Source: Haematococcus lacustris
Taxonomy: Eukaryota; Chlorophyta; Chlorophyceae; Chlamydomonadales; Haematococcaceae
DNA: 64,000 nt
Assembly: GCA_030144725.1 (NCBI GenBank)
Contig: JASKMD010000003.1
Span: 62,001 to 126,000 of the forward strand
Direction of reading: 5' to 3'
Shown: positions 33,101 to 44,700 of the stretch, in pieces
Numbering within the stretch: the stretch's first letter is position 1
How the letters are laid out: the number at the start of each line of letters is the position of its first letter
Program-made: the position numbers and the translations under genes
The notes under the pieces: generated by a model
What the model saw: only the letters and a program-made list of their open reading frames with translations
What the model was told of the DNA's origin: nothing
Databases searched by the model: none

Positions 33101-34062
33101 AGTGTGGGTGCTGATGTGCGGGGCAGCGCCCGCCAGGCTGGCAATGAGCTGAAACATGGAGCGCATGAGGCTCAGGAGGGGGTGGAGCGGGCTGCTGACA
33201 ACGCCGGCAGCACCGCCAGCGTAAGCTTGCCTCACTGACTATCATCTGGACAGCTGAGGGGTCTGCTCAGTGCATATGCCTCTCTCACCCCTGTCTGCCA
33301 CTGGCACTACTGCTGGCTCCTGCTGGCTGGCTGCTGGCACTGCTGCTGCCACTGGCGCTGCTGCGGCTCTGCACACTGCCATGGCCAGTCTGGCACGTTC
33401 CCGGGGTCGCTTGCCACCGCGCAGGAGCTGTTGGATGGTACAAAGCAGGCGCTGGGCTTTGTGGGTGCGGTGGTGCGTGACACCTTGGTGGGCACAGGCG
33501 CCGTGGTGGAGAATGCGTGAGTGGGGGTAGGGGACAGCGGGATGGTAGCTGCGCTAGGTGGGCAGGTGCAGGGCTGGGTGTTAACAACAGCAGTAGGCAA
33601 AGTGCACAGCAGGGTGAAGGTGACCAGGTTGCAGGGGAGGGGGTGTAACAATGCTGGTGGGTGGGTGGAAGGTAGGGTGGGGAAGTTGCATGCTGTGCCT
33701 CAGCCTGTGATTATGTGCTGTTGCTGCAGTGTCGTGGGCACTAAGGAGGTGGTGAAGACAGTCGGCATGGGCGTTGCCGAGGATGCTGCTGATGCCAGGG
33801 ACGCCTTGGGCTCAGCGTGAGTGTTACTTTTTTGTTCATGACGTCATTTTGCACCACTCAAGCCGGTTGTGATTGATTGTATGAGAAGTTGCGTCTGTTT
33901 CCTTGCAGGGCTCGTTCCGCTGGCGATAATGCTTCCAACGCGGCTGAGACCGCGCGCAACAAAAGTGTCGGTGCTGTGGAGGCTGGTGCACGTGGCGTGA
34001 AGGAGACAGCAGCCGACGTGGAAAGTAATGCACGTCAGGCCCGCACTGATAGGCCGCTGTAG
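30105..34062 (+). CDS. LEA-like protein with organelle transit peptide, modular exons
   Basis: Late-embryogenesis-abundant (group 3-like) protein, a hydrophilic alpha-helical family that protects proteins and membranes during drying, salt or cold. Fourteen exons join in phase: 30105-30224, 30325-30362, 30590-30677, 30826-30879, 31091-31222, 31439-31492, 31867-31998, 32234-32287, 32486-32584, 32823-32876, 33023-33220, 33425-33516, 33730-33816 and 33909-34062; 451 residues. Residues 1-40 are Ser/Pro/Arg-rich (MPTLLSSSRMLSASAPRPTL), as in a plastid transit peptide. The body repeats 11-mer-like helical units such as KHGAQDLGHDIKHGAQ and KQGARDLGHDMEHG, unusually rich in His and Met. Exons 4-11 are all phase 0, and five are exactly 54 nt or 132 nt types, so the repeat was built by exon duplication. 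A segment near residue 340-375 (ALGFVGAVVRDTLVGTGAVV) is more hydrophobic. Confidence 0.92.
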
Positions 34063-34190
34063 GGACATGTCATGATAGTATGGATGTTGCACAAGAATGT
34101 AGGAGTGTTGGGCAGGTTTTCCCAACCCATTTTTGAGCAGTACGCTACAGTTTTGTGTTGGAACATAATCGGTGTTGTCGCACTGCATGT

Positions 34191-34195
34191 TGTAA
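34191..34195 (+). terminator. TGTAA polyadenylation signal for the LEA-like gene
   Basis: TGTAA followed by an A-rich stretch, 129 nt after the stop codon. Confidence 0.6.
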
Positions 34196-34849
34196 AACGG
34201 ATTCTTCATTCTATGTAACTAATCGCAGGCGCCCCCACCTAACAGGAAACCTATCCCTGGTAATAGGACAGTTGTAACTTTGCACCCACTGCGCCAGATA
34301 TTATGCTGGATGATTTACAATGTACCCAACTCAGCCAGCTACCTAACTCAGCCAACTACCTTTCACCCGTCCAGAATAGTTATACACTGGGTAGGTCGTG
34401 CACAGCAAAGCGTCAAAGTTCGTTATTTAAATGTGAGCCGTAGCGGAGCATGCAGTCATCGCTTCGACCGCCCGCGTCGCTTAGGCTGCTCTACACGAGT
34501 ATGCGCGTCGACAGCAGCAGTCGGATCGGAACACGATCACGGAAATGTGGCACCGGGCCCACCTCCCCCCCATACCTAGTGGGCAGTGCCACAGCTCGAC
34601 CATTTATCCTTACAGCATGCTACTTACTAGGTTAAGCTTCTCTAAGACAGTGTTACAAACGCTCATACTCAGATAAGCCATAAACTCACTTCGGTCTGTG
34701 ACCGTCAACTCCGATCTTAGGGCCAGGGCCATGCAGTCAGTCACACTCACACAGCTCCACACCAGCTCCTCTAAGAGTTATACTCCCCTACATGCCATCC
34801 ACCTGCGTGCAAAGTTTCATAGCTCAACTGCCACCCCACAGTGGTGCTT
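34196..34849. other. Intergenic, nothing recognised
   Basis: Unique sequence with no motif I can name. Confidence 0.4.
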
Positions 34850-35100
34850 TGGGAGGGGTGGGCTGGGAGGGGTGGGCTAGACGGGGGTGGGCTTGGGGAG
34901 GGGGCGAGGGGAATGGCTGGGAGGGGGTGGGCAGGCTGAATGAGGTGAGGTTGCTGGGAGGAGCTGGGCTGGGAGGGGGTAGGCTGGGAGGGGGTGGGTT
35001 GGGAGGGGTGGTCTAGGCTGGGAGGAAGTGAGCTGGGAGGGGATGGGCTGGGAGGGGTTGGGCTGGGAGGGATCGGGTTGGGAGGGGTGAGCTCCTGCAC
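34850..35100. repeat. GCTGGGAGGGGTGGG-type tandem repeat
   Basis: About 15 imperfect copies of GCTGGGAGGGG(G)TGGG on the plus strand. Confidence 0.85.
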
Positions 35101-35425
35101 TGAGGTGGGCTCCTGCAATGATGGGTGGAGGGGGGGGCGGGCATGGTGGGTCGTTGCATGCCGAAGCCTTGAACTATTATGGTAAACATGATGTAACTTC
35201 AAAGTTGTCAAACTGATTGAGGCCTAGGCTGTGTGATGTGCGATTTGTTTCAATGGGTTCGCCATTGAGTCAAGAACAAACATAGTGTGGCCATTTTCGT
35301 GTGGGTGCAGCGGGTGCAACACAGTGAAGGACATAGTGGAGGAGGGGGGGGTGTAACCCGGTGATACCTTAGTGTGCGCCGACCCAAATGATGTATTCCG
35401 CGGAAGTGAGCACAGATTTCTGTTT

Positions 35426-35750
35426 CAATCACCCCGTCTAGGTGCCCTGCACGCCCGGCAGTCATCGCGTTGGGTGTTGGCCGGACATTCCATTTGTGCA
35501 AAACCAGCACACTACGCTAGGTAGATGGGGTCACAGGGATGTGGCTCACCGTGCCAAGGAGACCCGTCTCGCCGCTGTGATTTGTTCGCGGGCACATGTG
35601 GCAGTACGCGAGCAAAGACTCCAATGGTTAGCGCTGATGGTCAGATTACGCGGACTAAATCAAAGTTGCCAATGTGATAAACGCTATCGATAACGGTGCA
35701 GTATTGAGAGAGTAACTGCATGCATATTACCGACCCCATGTTGGGGGCGC
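35426..35750 (+). repeat. Dispersed repeat copy A, degraded coding sequence
   Basis: About 80 percent similar by eye to 50445-50793. It encodes RWGHRDVAHRAKETRLAAV, then EQRLQWLALMVRLRGL and CQCDKRYR before an early stop. The copy at 50.5 kb stays open further. Probably part of a transposon of unknown class. Confidence 0.75.
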
Positions 35751-37239
35751 CTGAACTAATCGTCACTCCGTCCTTACGAATTGATGACGGATACTCCCCC
35801 TTATGGTCTGAAACGTTTCTCATGCTTAAGCGATCCCACGTTCAACAAGTATATCACACTGGCAGCTTTCTGGTAGGGTGAAAAGCCAACTCCATTGAAT
35901 GATGGGGAATAATATCATTACCCTGCCATTGGTATTGCTAGCCTACCCACACCGTTCTGACAAGGAATGACAACATGCAGGTACATGCCAACCTGCCATG
36001 TTGACAAAACCGTCCATTGTGTTACACCTTCTTGTGCTGATAGCGCAGTTTCCTGAGCTCAGCCACCTGCCTGCCACTGTTGCCCAATGTCCACATCACC
36101 CAACTACAGACCAGGCTCAACGCCAAGGGCAGCAGGGGAACCCACAACAAATGCCACCTGCATACAAAAGTGCAAGCTCATGAAATCAGCAAGACACCAT
36201 CTGATGTTAGTGCCAGCTGGCACACCATGGTGAGACCACCTGCTAACGCACCTGGCGGTCAGGCCCCTGCCCAACAACACATCCAGCCGCCTATGCGCCA
36301 CCAGCCAGAACACAGTGCACGGCAAGCTGGCCAGGCTGCCAAGCGTCAGCAGCAGCCACTGTTGGTAAGGGGCAGGCAAACAGCCCCGGGCAAGCTCCCC
36401 TGCAAGCCGCAAGAGGCAGGGCCAGGCTCAGCAGCCACAGTGCGCCTGAACTTAGCACCATGGCCGGTCATTGCGCATGCCACATGTTTACCTTACAACC
36501 AGCTAGCAAGGCATGTGTGCTCATGCTCTTGCTTCCAGCAGCAGAAGTTAAGAACCTAGGAGAAGGCTGGAAACCTGTTGGGACCAGCTGTGAGGGGCGT
36601 GTGGGCAGGGCTAGGCTGATCGGCGGTGCAGACAGTGTGTGACCAGGGGCTGCTCTGTGGCACTGGGCAGCAAGAGGACGCTGAGGTGGTGGAGGTGCAA
36701 TGTCGGTGCAGCCCAGCAGGTCAGCCTGGCCATCAGGATATCTTGAGGAACGCGCTTGGTCAGACCAGCCCAGGCTTTTCAGATAGCCCCTGGCCCTTGA
36801 GCCTTGCCCCTACAAGCCAACCTTGACACCTGCCCAGCCCCACTCACCACCAAACCCCTTGCAGGGGATGGGGTGGCAGGGCATTGCTGCAGGCCTGCCA
36901 CAAGCTGGTGGGGAGGCCCGGGGGCCGTGACTAGCTGGGGAGCAAGGTGGTGCCGACAAGTGGGTTTCAACCTATCCTGACAAGCTCGGCTGCGAATGGC
37001 CAGCTGTGCAGTGCAGTAGCCATGGTGGAAGCTGCACCGCATCCAGCTTGGGCCTGATGACGAGGTAGCCGCAGCAGACAAAGGTGGACATGCAAGCACC
37101 TGCTGCACTCAGCCTGGAGAACAAGGTGAGGCATGGCAAGCAAGTGCGGGGCCAAACATAGTGCCATGCAGTGCTCCTGAGTCGATAACCCCGACCCCCA
37201 CACAGCCAGGCAACCCCATACCCCATCAGCAGCATCACA
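35751..37239. other. Intergenic with one low-complexity frame
   Basis: A plus-strand frame at 36080-36559 (159 codons; Gln/Pro/Ala-rich, for example GGQAPAQQHIQPPMRHQPEH) has no recognised motif. Minus-strand frames around 36950-37230 may belong to the 3' end of the next gene, but I could not join them confidently. Confidence 0.35.
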
Positions 37240-38346
37240 ACCTAGACCCATGACCCCAGAGCCTGCCCCAGCCTGCCAAGGCCAACAAAGGTAACGCCCC
37301 TGCAGCTCCGCACCCAACAAGTGGCTGGACTGTGACACTGGGCCTCACCTGGGCGCGGCAGCTGGCTAAGCATGCCCCATGCGGTGGCTGCACAGGCCAC
37401 GGCCTGCAGGCCCAGCACCACAGCTGCTGCACTTGCCCCTGGGACCACTGCCTTCAGCTCCCCTGCGACCAGCAGGGGGATCAGGCCGGTGGGGTCCCTG
37501 TGTTTTCCCCACTGGGTCAGAGAAATGATGGGTGAGGGGGAGGCACTGCGCTCCTCGTCACACCCCCTCTCCTCTTGGTGCCTGGTCGCCTCTCATGCTC
37601 CCACACAATAACTCAGTGGTTGCATGAGACTGTGATGCGTGGACCAGCGCACCTGTGTACTGCTGGCCAAATGGGTCAACGCATTGTGACCAGGTGGCCC
37701 AGGCAAAGAAAGCGGAAAGGGCTGTGGCCAATCCACCGAAAATACGCTGCAGCAAGACAGATCAGGCATGGTCTGTGAGCAGCAGCCTGGTATGATGAAG
37801 ACTGACAGACTAACCAGGGTGTTTGGCTTACAAACAATGGTATCTCTGGGGATGGGTGTGAGATGCACTACTGCATGTCCTGCCCCCCCCCCCCCATGGC
37901 GGTGCAATCCACATCAACCCTTCCAATGGTCCACATAATCCCCCCTTCATGTGTCATCGCAGGTACGCAGCCAGCCTGTTGCCATAGGCTACTCAGACTG
38001 ACAGCTATGATGTTTTAAATATGGTTGCTCACTCGATTGCTGCATGCACTGCTGAGCTGCAGCTTCTCGAATTCAAGTAGTACGCGCTCCTGCTCCAGCT
38101 CGCCCAGGGGCAACTGGGACGGGGGATGCAGAGGCCGATGATGAGCTCATGATGAGCTTCAAGCAGCGACAGAGAAGCTGGCACCTTGCTATCGAGCAAA
38201 CGGTCAACCGCCTTCAAGTCCGCTCTCCCGCTGCTAGTTGGAGTGTCGTGTACAACTGTTGTAACTACCGTGCGTGACCGCATACTGACTGGCTTGTGAA
38301 CTCGATTCCGCAAGTGGTAGAAGTCAGAAGCTGCAACTTTATGCAT
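37240..38346 (-). CDS. Putative small organelle membrane protein, 3' end unresolved
   Basis: Product not recognised. Five minus-strand exons join in phase: 38346-38185, 38113-38033, 37746-37653, 37462-37349 and 37299 downwards. The start MHKVAASDFYHLRNRVHKPV is basic and could be a targeting peptide. A charged helix follows (LPLGELEQERVLLEFEKLQL), then one hydrophobic segment (RIFGGLATALSAFFAWATW), DPFGQQYTGELKAVVPGASA, and a second hydrophobic segment (AAAVVLGLQAVACAATAWGM). The last exon starts GALPLLALAGWGRLWG; its end is uncertain. The layout suggests a small protein with two or three membrane spans in plastid or mitochondrion. Every splice site up to exon 5 is GT-AG with consistent phase, which supports a real gene. 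Confidence 0.6.
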
Positions 38347-38578
38347 GCAAGTTCGTGCTGCATGGCGCCCTTTCAAACCCGCCGTCTGTACTGCATTCCG
38401 CTACTAGTCGGAGTCTCTCACTCCTGTTGATAGTGATAGTGATACAAGACGGCCTGTAGTGCATTACTGCATGCCGCCTGCACTTCAACATCCGACATCG
38501 TGGGTCCAACATTTAACATTCATGGGTCCAGATTTTTAGTTAATGCGGGCTGCATGGTGCCTGGCTCACATGCTTGTG
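38347..38578. promoter_or_regulatory. Shared gap between two minus-strand genes
   Basis: The 3' region of the carrier gene and the promoter of the downstream gene must lie within about 400 bp here. No specific element is recognised. Confidence 0.3.
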
Positions 38579-38583
38579 TTACA
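38579..38583 (-). terminator. TGTAA polyadenylation signal for the carrier gene
   Basis: TGTAA on the minus strand, about 165 nt after the carrier stop codon. Confidence 0.55.
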
Positions 38584-38745
38584 GCCTGCTGGCCCCTAAG
38601 CAGGGTCTCGGAGTGTATTGGCGATGCAGCCCCAGCTCGGCAGTGGGCCCCCTGATGGCTGAGTGGTGCTGCCACCTCATCCATACGTCACCCACAGTGG
38701 GGCGTCCTTGCTGGGGACCCTGCCTCAGGACTGTGCCGGCCCGGG

Positions 38746-41700
38746 CTAGTCTAGTGGTGGCGGTGAGTCAGAGGCGTGATGCACTTGTTGCACCCCAAAC
38801 GCCGCCAGGCAGCGCTGAAACATCAGCAGACCGATGGTCTGACCCAGGCCCAGCCGCAGTGCCTTGGGCACAAACCCCTTGTACAGCGCCTGCGCTCCCT
38901 CCTCACTGCGGAACACAGCGACGCAGAGCAGGTGGGTAGTGGAGCCAGGCTCAAGGGAAGCCATGGGCGGCAACGAGGTGTTTGATTGCATGGTTTGGCG
39001 ATCCTGGCATGGTCTGGACAGCTTAGGCATTGGATGACCTGGAGCAAGTGCTTCCACTGCTTAGTGCCGGGCAGGTGATGACAGGGGACCTGCCACTACC
39101 TGACGGAACTGCTGCATTGCACCAGGTGGCAGCTTGTGGAGCTGGTGAAGGGTTTGGAGTACACGTGGCAGCGGGTGGCAGCAGGTTAGGCAGAGCAGGT
39201 GCAGGGTGTGAGCAGGTGGGGTAGGCGGCAGTCCCATGCCCATCAGCAGCTCACCGATAGATCGTGGTGAGGGCCTGCAGCGTGGACGTGTACCTCACCT
39301 CCCCTGGCAGCTGGCTCTGAGTGGCAGGCAGCAGGGCAGCGCAGGGTCAGGGCAGGCTAGGGCAGTGGAGCTCTAGGTGCATGCTGCAGCCAGCACCCTG
39401 GGCGTCGTGCCGCCGCCGCACCCATAGCAACATGCCTTGTGTTGCCTGTGCCCCCCAGGCCTTCCCTTCCCTTCTGCCTGGCACGCCTGGCTCCGGCCTG
39501 ACAGGCCTAGCGTGCCTTCCTGCCTAACCACCTACCTGTCAGTTGGGCTGCTCTGCTAGAAGCGGAAGGGCACCAGCAACCAAAAGCAGGGCCCGGCAAA
39601 TAAATCAAAAGGTGTGTGTCCCTAGCCGAATGCATCACGAGCTCTGTGCTGGGTAAGAACCAGTCGCTCCTGTTGCTTCCATCGCATTGTTCGCCTCAAG
39701 GAGCCTCAACGAGCACCACACCAGCCGGGTCAGCTCAGCAGCGAATGGCCAGCAGCCCTGTGAGGATCAGCTGGACCATGTGCAGCCCACCAGGCCTGCA
39801 GACTGGAAGCCCCCAGCAGGGCAGGTGGAACACCGCCTGCTGCGCCCAGCCTGGAGCCAGCAGAGTGAACAGCCAGTGTGGGGCCTGCTGTGGTGCCCAG
39901 TAGTGGCACCACACCAGCCCCCACAGCCCCCATGCGACAGCCAGTCAGCCACACAGCCAGCAGCCTCAGAGCCTGGGCCCAGCACTCTCCTGTCAGCCAA
40001 GCGCAGCAAGCCCATTAAGACTGAGCAGGCAGCTGAGCCTACCCAGCCCACATTGGGCAAAGGCAAGGCTGCCAAAGACAAGCTGGCACCACAACCATGC
40101 AGGTGGCTTGACAGGGACTGCAATGCAGCGTTGAAACATTCGGCGCATTGCGGAGAGCAAGTGGCGCCTGCTGGAGCTTTGCTGGTGGCCAAAGCAGGCA
40201 GCTCTGCCCGCCAAGGGCAAGGAGTACCCAGGCCTGGGCTACAAGCGGCTGCGAGACAAGCCACCCAAGGCCAAGCATCAGCAGCAGCAGCCTGCTGTGG
40301 CACATTAGTGTGCGCCCCCCCTCTTGAGCTGTCATCGGCTTACAATTAGTGCATTCAGGTCATGCCAACTCTAGACTATAGCCCTCAGGGGTCAGGAAAT
40401 AGTGTAGGTGGTAGGCACTCATGCGCCATATGCCATGTGCATGGGTATACTCCACACAGCCCCTTACCACCATTTGAGTGGTCTTGCTAGTGGTCCTTAG
40501 TGGTCCCTGGTGATCTGACTCAAAAGGAGGCCCTAGTGAGGGACGGGGGGGCTGCTCTGCTGACCACAGTTTGAAACAAAACCGGATGCCCATGACATGG
40601 TCATACGCCTGTCAAGATTCCACCAAACCTATCAATTGCTGCGACTTCCTCTGGGCTAAGATCAGGCTTTGGGGGTCTAGACTTTCGTCTAGCTTTGCTG
40701 CTTACGGGCTGCACACTGTGCGGAGGGTACAGGGCGCTTGCGCTCTTATTCGGAGACACCCCAGGGATCCAGGAAGTCTAGTGACGCAGTGACCTGACCT
40801 GAACTGACCTGAGCTTAGAATCAGAACTATAATGAAAAAGCAGCCAAGCAGGGAGGCTGCAGCCCAGACCACTAGCCCCATGTGCCGCTCCTGCTGCTGC
40901 TGCTCCTGGGTTCTGCTGACAAATCCCTGCCCACCGTCGTTGCTGCCCCGCCTTTCCTCCCCTGCCAGCCTTGAGCCTGTCAGCAGGGACGCTGGCAGGT
41001 CTCTTGGGTCCTGTGGCCCCACCAGCAGTTGCTGCCAGGCCAAAGAGGCCCGGTGCAGGGCCACATGCTGCAGGAGGTTGCGCCAGCAGCGTGCCAGGCA
41101 CCCTGAACATGCATGGGAGTAGGCTGGCCTGATCTGCCGCACCTGAAAGCGGCTCTTGACCACGTCAAAGGGGACGTTGAAGCAGGTGGCCGCCATACCG
41201 ATGACTATGCCCACCATGAAGGACCTGCGAGGGCCAGGTCAGAGCAGGGGCAGCAGTCAAGCATGCCGAAAGACCCTGAGCAGCCAGATCAGGTCTTAAC
41301 GTGCAGGCCAGACAGGGATGAGGGCAGAGGACCTGATGCAGCAGCCATCCGCATACACAAGCTGTGTGCGGTGCGGTGCTGTGCAGCGCATTGCATGCAG
41401 TCCCTTGCCTGGCCAGCTCCAGAGCTGGGTTGTCCAGCTTGTCAAGGTAGTGCGCCTCCACCTGCACCGCACAGAGCACACCTGCTGATGCCAGGGCAGC
41501 CTGTGTGCATGGAAAGTGGTAGAAACAGGTCACTAGTGGACACAGCCATGGCCCCTTGCAGGCCTTCAGCCCGCACTGTTAACCAGACGAAGGGCCAAGC
41601 CCACTGCTGAGAGCACTGCTGGCAGGCGGGGCTGGCTAGGGGCACTCCCTGCTGCTGCTCCCTCAGCTGCTTCCTTTCTGCAGTGCCTGGTCCTAATTCT

Positions 41701-44700
41701 GAACAGTGTTGTAGCTGGGACGGGCTAACCCAGTGTAACTCTGGCAGTGCTGTGGCTGGGACCAGGCGAAGTGGCAAGGCATGGGTACTGCATCAGGGTC
41801 ATGGCACCGGGTGTTCAGGGCACAGCTCCACTTCCTGGCGCACCTCATGAGAGCAGGTGTGGGCACTAGGGGTTGTCGGCTGCTGTCAGGCTGATGCCAG
41901 AGGCCAGTCAAGTATGTGTCTGGTGGCTAGTGACGTGGCAGCACAGGCAACACCTTTCCCTGACTTTGCTTTCCCTTTGTTTTGCTGACTTGGGCTACTG
42001 TCAGGCCCCATGCAAGCATGAGGCGCCTGGCTGACCTGGTGCATGGAGCCGTAGTAGAGTCCGTTCCAGACACAGTTGCGGTACAGGGTAGGCCCTAGGC
42101 CGATGAGTAGGGCTGAGGGTCCCTCAGACCGCAGCACCTGCAGCGCGTCAGCTGACACGTTCAGCCTGCTGTCATGCTGCAGCCATACTGGTGCACAGTG
42201 CAGGCCTACCTGCAGCTGGATACCCTAGGGGGCTAGCAGCAGCAGCGGCAGCGGCAACAGCATCGGCAGCAGTGGAGGCAGCAGCGGCAGCGGCAGCAGC
42301 AGCAATGGAGGCAGCAGCGACAGCGGCAGCGGCAGCATCAGCAGCGGCATCATCAGCAGCGGCAGCATCAGCAGCAGCAGCAGTGGAGGCAGCAGCAGCA
42401 GCATCGGCAAAGGCAGGTGCAGTTTCATGTCAGCAGCACTCCACTGCTGCCAGCCTGCTGCATGAGCCTGCTGTCAGTGGCAGCAGCAGCCATGAGTGCA
42501 GGCAGGGCTCAGGTGCAGCCAGGCCAGCTGCACCTTGACGATGCAATCCCAGGTGTTGTGGTAGCGGCCCAGGTGCTCCTTGGCCATCAGCCGCACCTGC
42601 GGCCACACACCACCAGCACATGCAGCCACTCCTTATAGCACCAGCACACTGCCACCACCAGTGCCACCACCTCTGCAACCGCATCTGTGCATGTGCCTGG
42701 TTGGCTGGGGTAGCAAGCCCCTGTCCCGGTCCCAGTCCCCTTCGTTGCCTCTGCTGTGCCTCAGCTACCGCAGCACCTGTAAGGGTTGGGGCGGGCTGGG
42801 GCGGTTTAGCAGGTCTTGAAGTTTGAGGAGGTTTGAAAGGGTGGCTAGTGGTCGGAGGGTGGGTTGAGGCGGGTGCGGTGTGGCCAGGCAGGGAGGCAGC
42901 TTGCTCCTGACATGCCCACCCCTGCTTCTGCCTGAGGGACCAGGTTATCCCGAGCATCATGACAGTGTGCCCAGCCCTGTTAGCCCGACCCTGTAACCCC
43001 TGCCCTGCCCATGCCCTGGCCCTCTGGGCCACCCCTCCTGATCCACCTACCCCTGCTCCCCTGCCATGCCTGCCATGCCTGCCCTGTCTTCTAGTTTTCT
43101 TTTTACCCTCTCCTGCCTCAATGTGTCTCCTGCTGAACACACCTTGATGACCTGGAAGGGTGAGAACACCACACCCTCCGTCACACCACACAGTGAACCT
43201 GAGGCATATGCATACCTGCGCAGCAACGGAGCAGCATCAAGCGCCATCATCATCAGCAGCAGCAGTAGCAGCTGCAGCAGTGGCAGCAGCGGCAGCAGCA
43301 AAGAAGCCCAGGTTAGGCCTACTGACTGATGCTGGCCGGCTTCTTCACCAGTCGCAGACACCACAGCCAGGTGAGGTAGCAGGCAGTCAGAGGCATCAAG
43401 GCACGCAGTGGCACCAGGCCTGCAAGCAGGTGTGGCTGTGGTGCAGGGTGCGGCAGGACAGTCACTGCTGTGAGCCATAAGGTGGCGGCAGCATCCACCT
43501 ACGGCGCTGTCAGCTGCCCGTCTTTATCCCATGACCTGCAGACAGGCAGGGTGAGGGCCAGTGCATGGCGGGCAGAACAAGTTGTACAGTAGCCATGCAC
43601 AGCAGCAGCAGGCTCGTGGTTCAAGTACAGCTGGCTCCCTGTCCCTGGCTCCCTCGTCCTTGACCCCCGCCCCTAGCCCCCTGCCCCTGGCCATGACCCC
43701 AGCACCTGAACAGCCGCTGGCTGTACTCCAGCGTGGACAGGGCAGCGGTGGCCCGGGGGATGAGGCCTGCGCCAGGGCAGCAGACGAGTGTGGCGGTGGG
43801 TGTGCTGGCGCAGGGCAGCAATGAGGAACCACTGGGCGGCACTGGCTTTGTTCTGCTTGCATCGACTGAAGCAGGCGGACAGGCACAGGTACTGCCCTGC
43901 AAGCTGCAAGACTGACCCTGCGCCTGTGCCCACACGAAGCCCATCAGCCATCCCAGGTTGACGAGCTTTTGCTCTGAGCTGATCTTCCCTAATGCTCCCT
44001 AGTGTAAAGCTCATGAGCGGATGCTCCTCCACAGTGTGGCACTGGAGAAAGAGGAGCTAGCTGCACATCCCTACAGTTGTGGTCCTGTAGTCTGCGATGT
44101 GTGCCTGACTAGGCATGTCCTGACTAGGGTATGCACTCTGAGGCACTGTTCATGGCTGCTGCTTTTGTAGTGCCACAGTCGCCATGGTCATGATCACCAG
44201 CACAACACAACCTGCCGCTATGGCCATGGTGGCAGGGGTGGGTGGCTGGGGTGGAGGGCAGGGGTGGCAATAGGGGGGGTGGCAAAGGTGGTGGTAGGGG
44301 GGAGTGGTAGGGGGGGTGGCAGGGGTGTGTGGCAGGGGAGACGATGACGGGGGAGGGAGATGATGACAGGGTGGGTGATGATGGGTATGGTGCAACAGCC
44401 CACCGGTGATTTCTGGGAGCCCCCCTCGATACAGCTGCCTGAAGCCCCCCTCCCTGCAGCAGCAGCACGTGCAAAACCGTGGCTGCTGGCTTCACAGGCG
44501 CACCCTACACCCCCAGTACCCGGCATGGCACCTCTTGCTGCTCTCCTGCTGCTTCCCCTGCTTAGCTGTGCTGCAGGCACTGAGGCACACCTCAAAATGT
44601 CCCTCAAGGTAGGCATTAGCTGTAGCTTGCTGTGGCTAATCTGCATCCTTGTTTTCAACATCTCCAGTGGCTGCACCGAAACCCCCTCCATAACCCCAGA

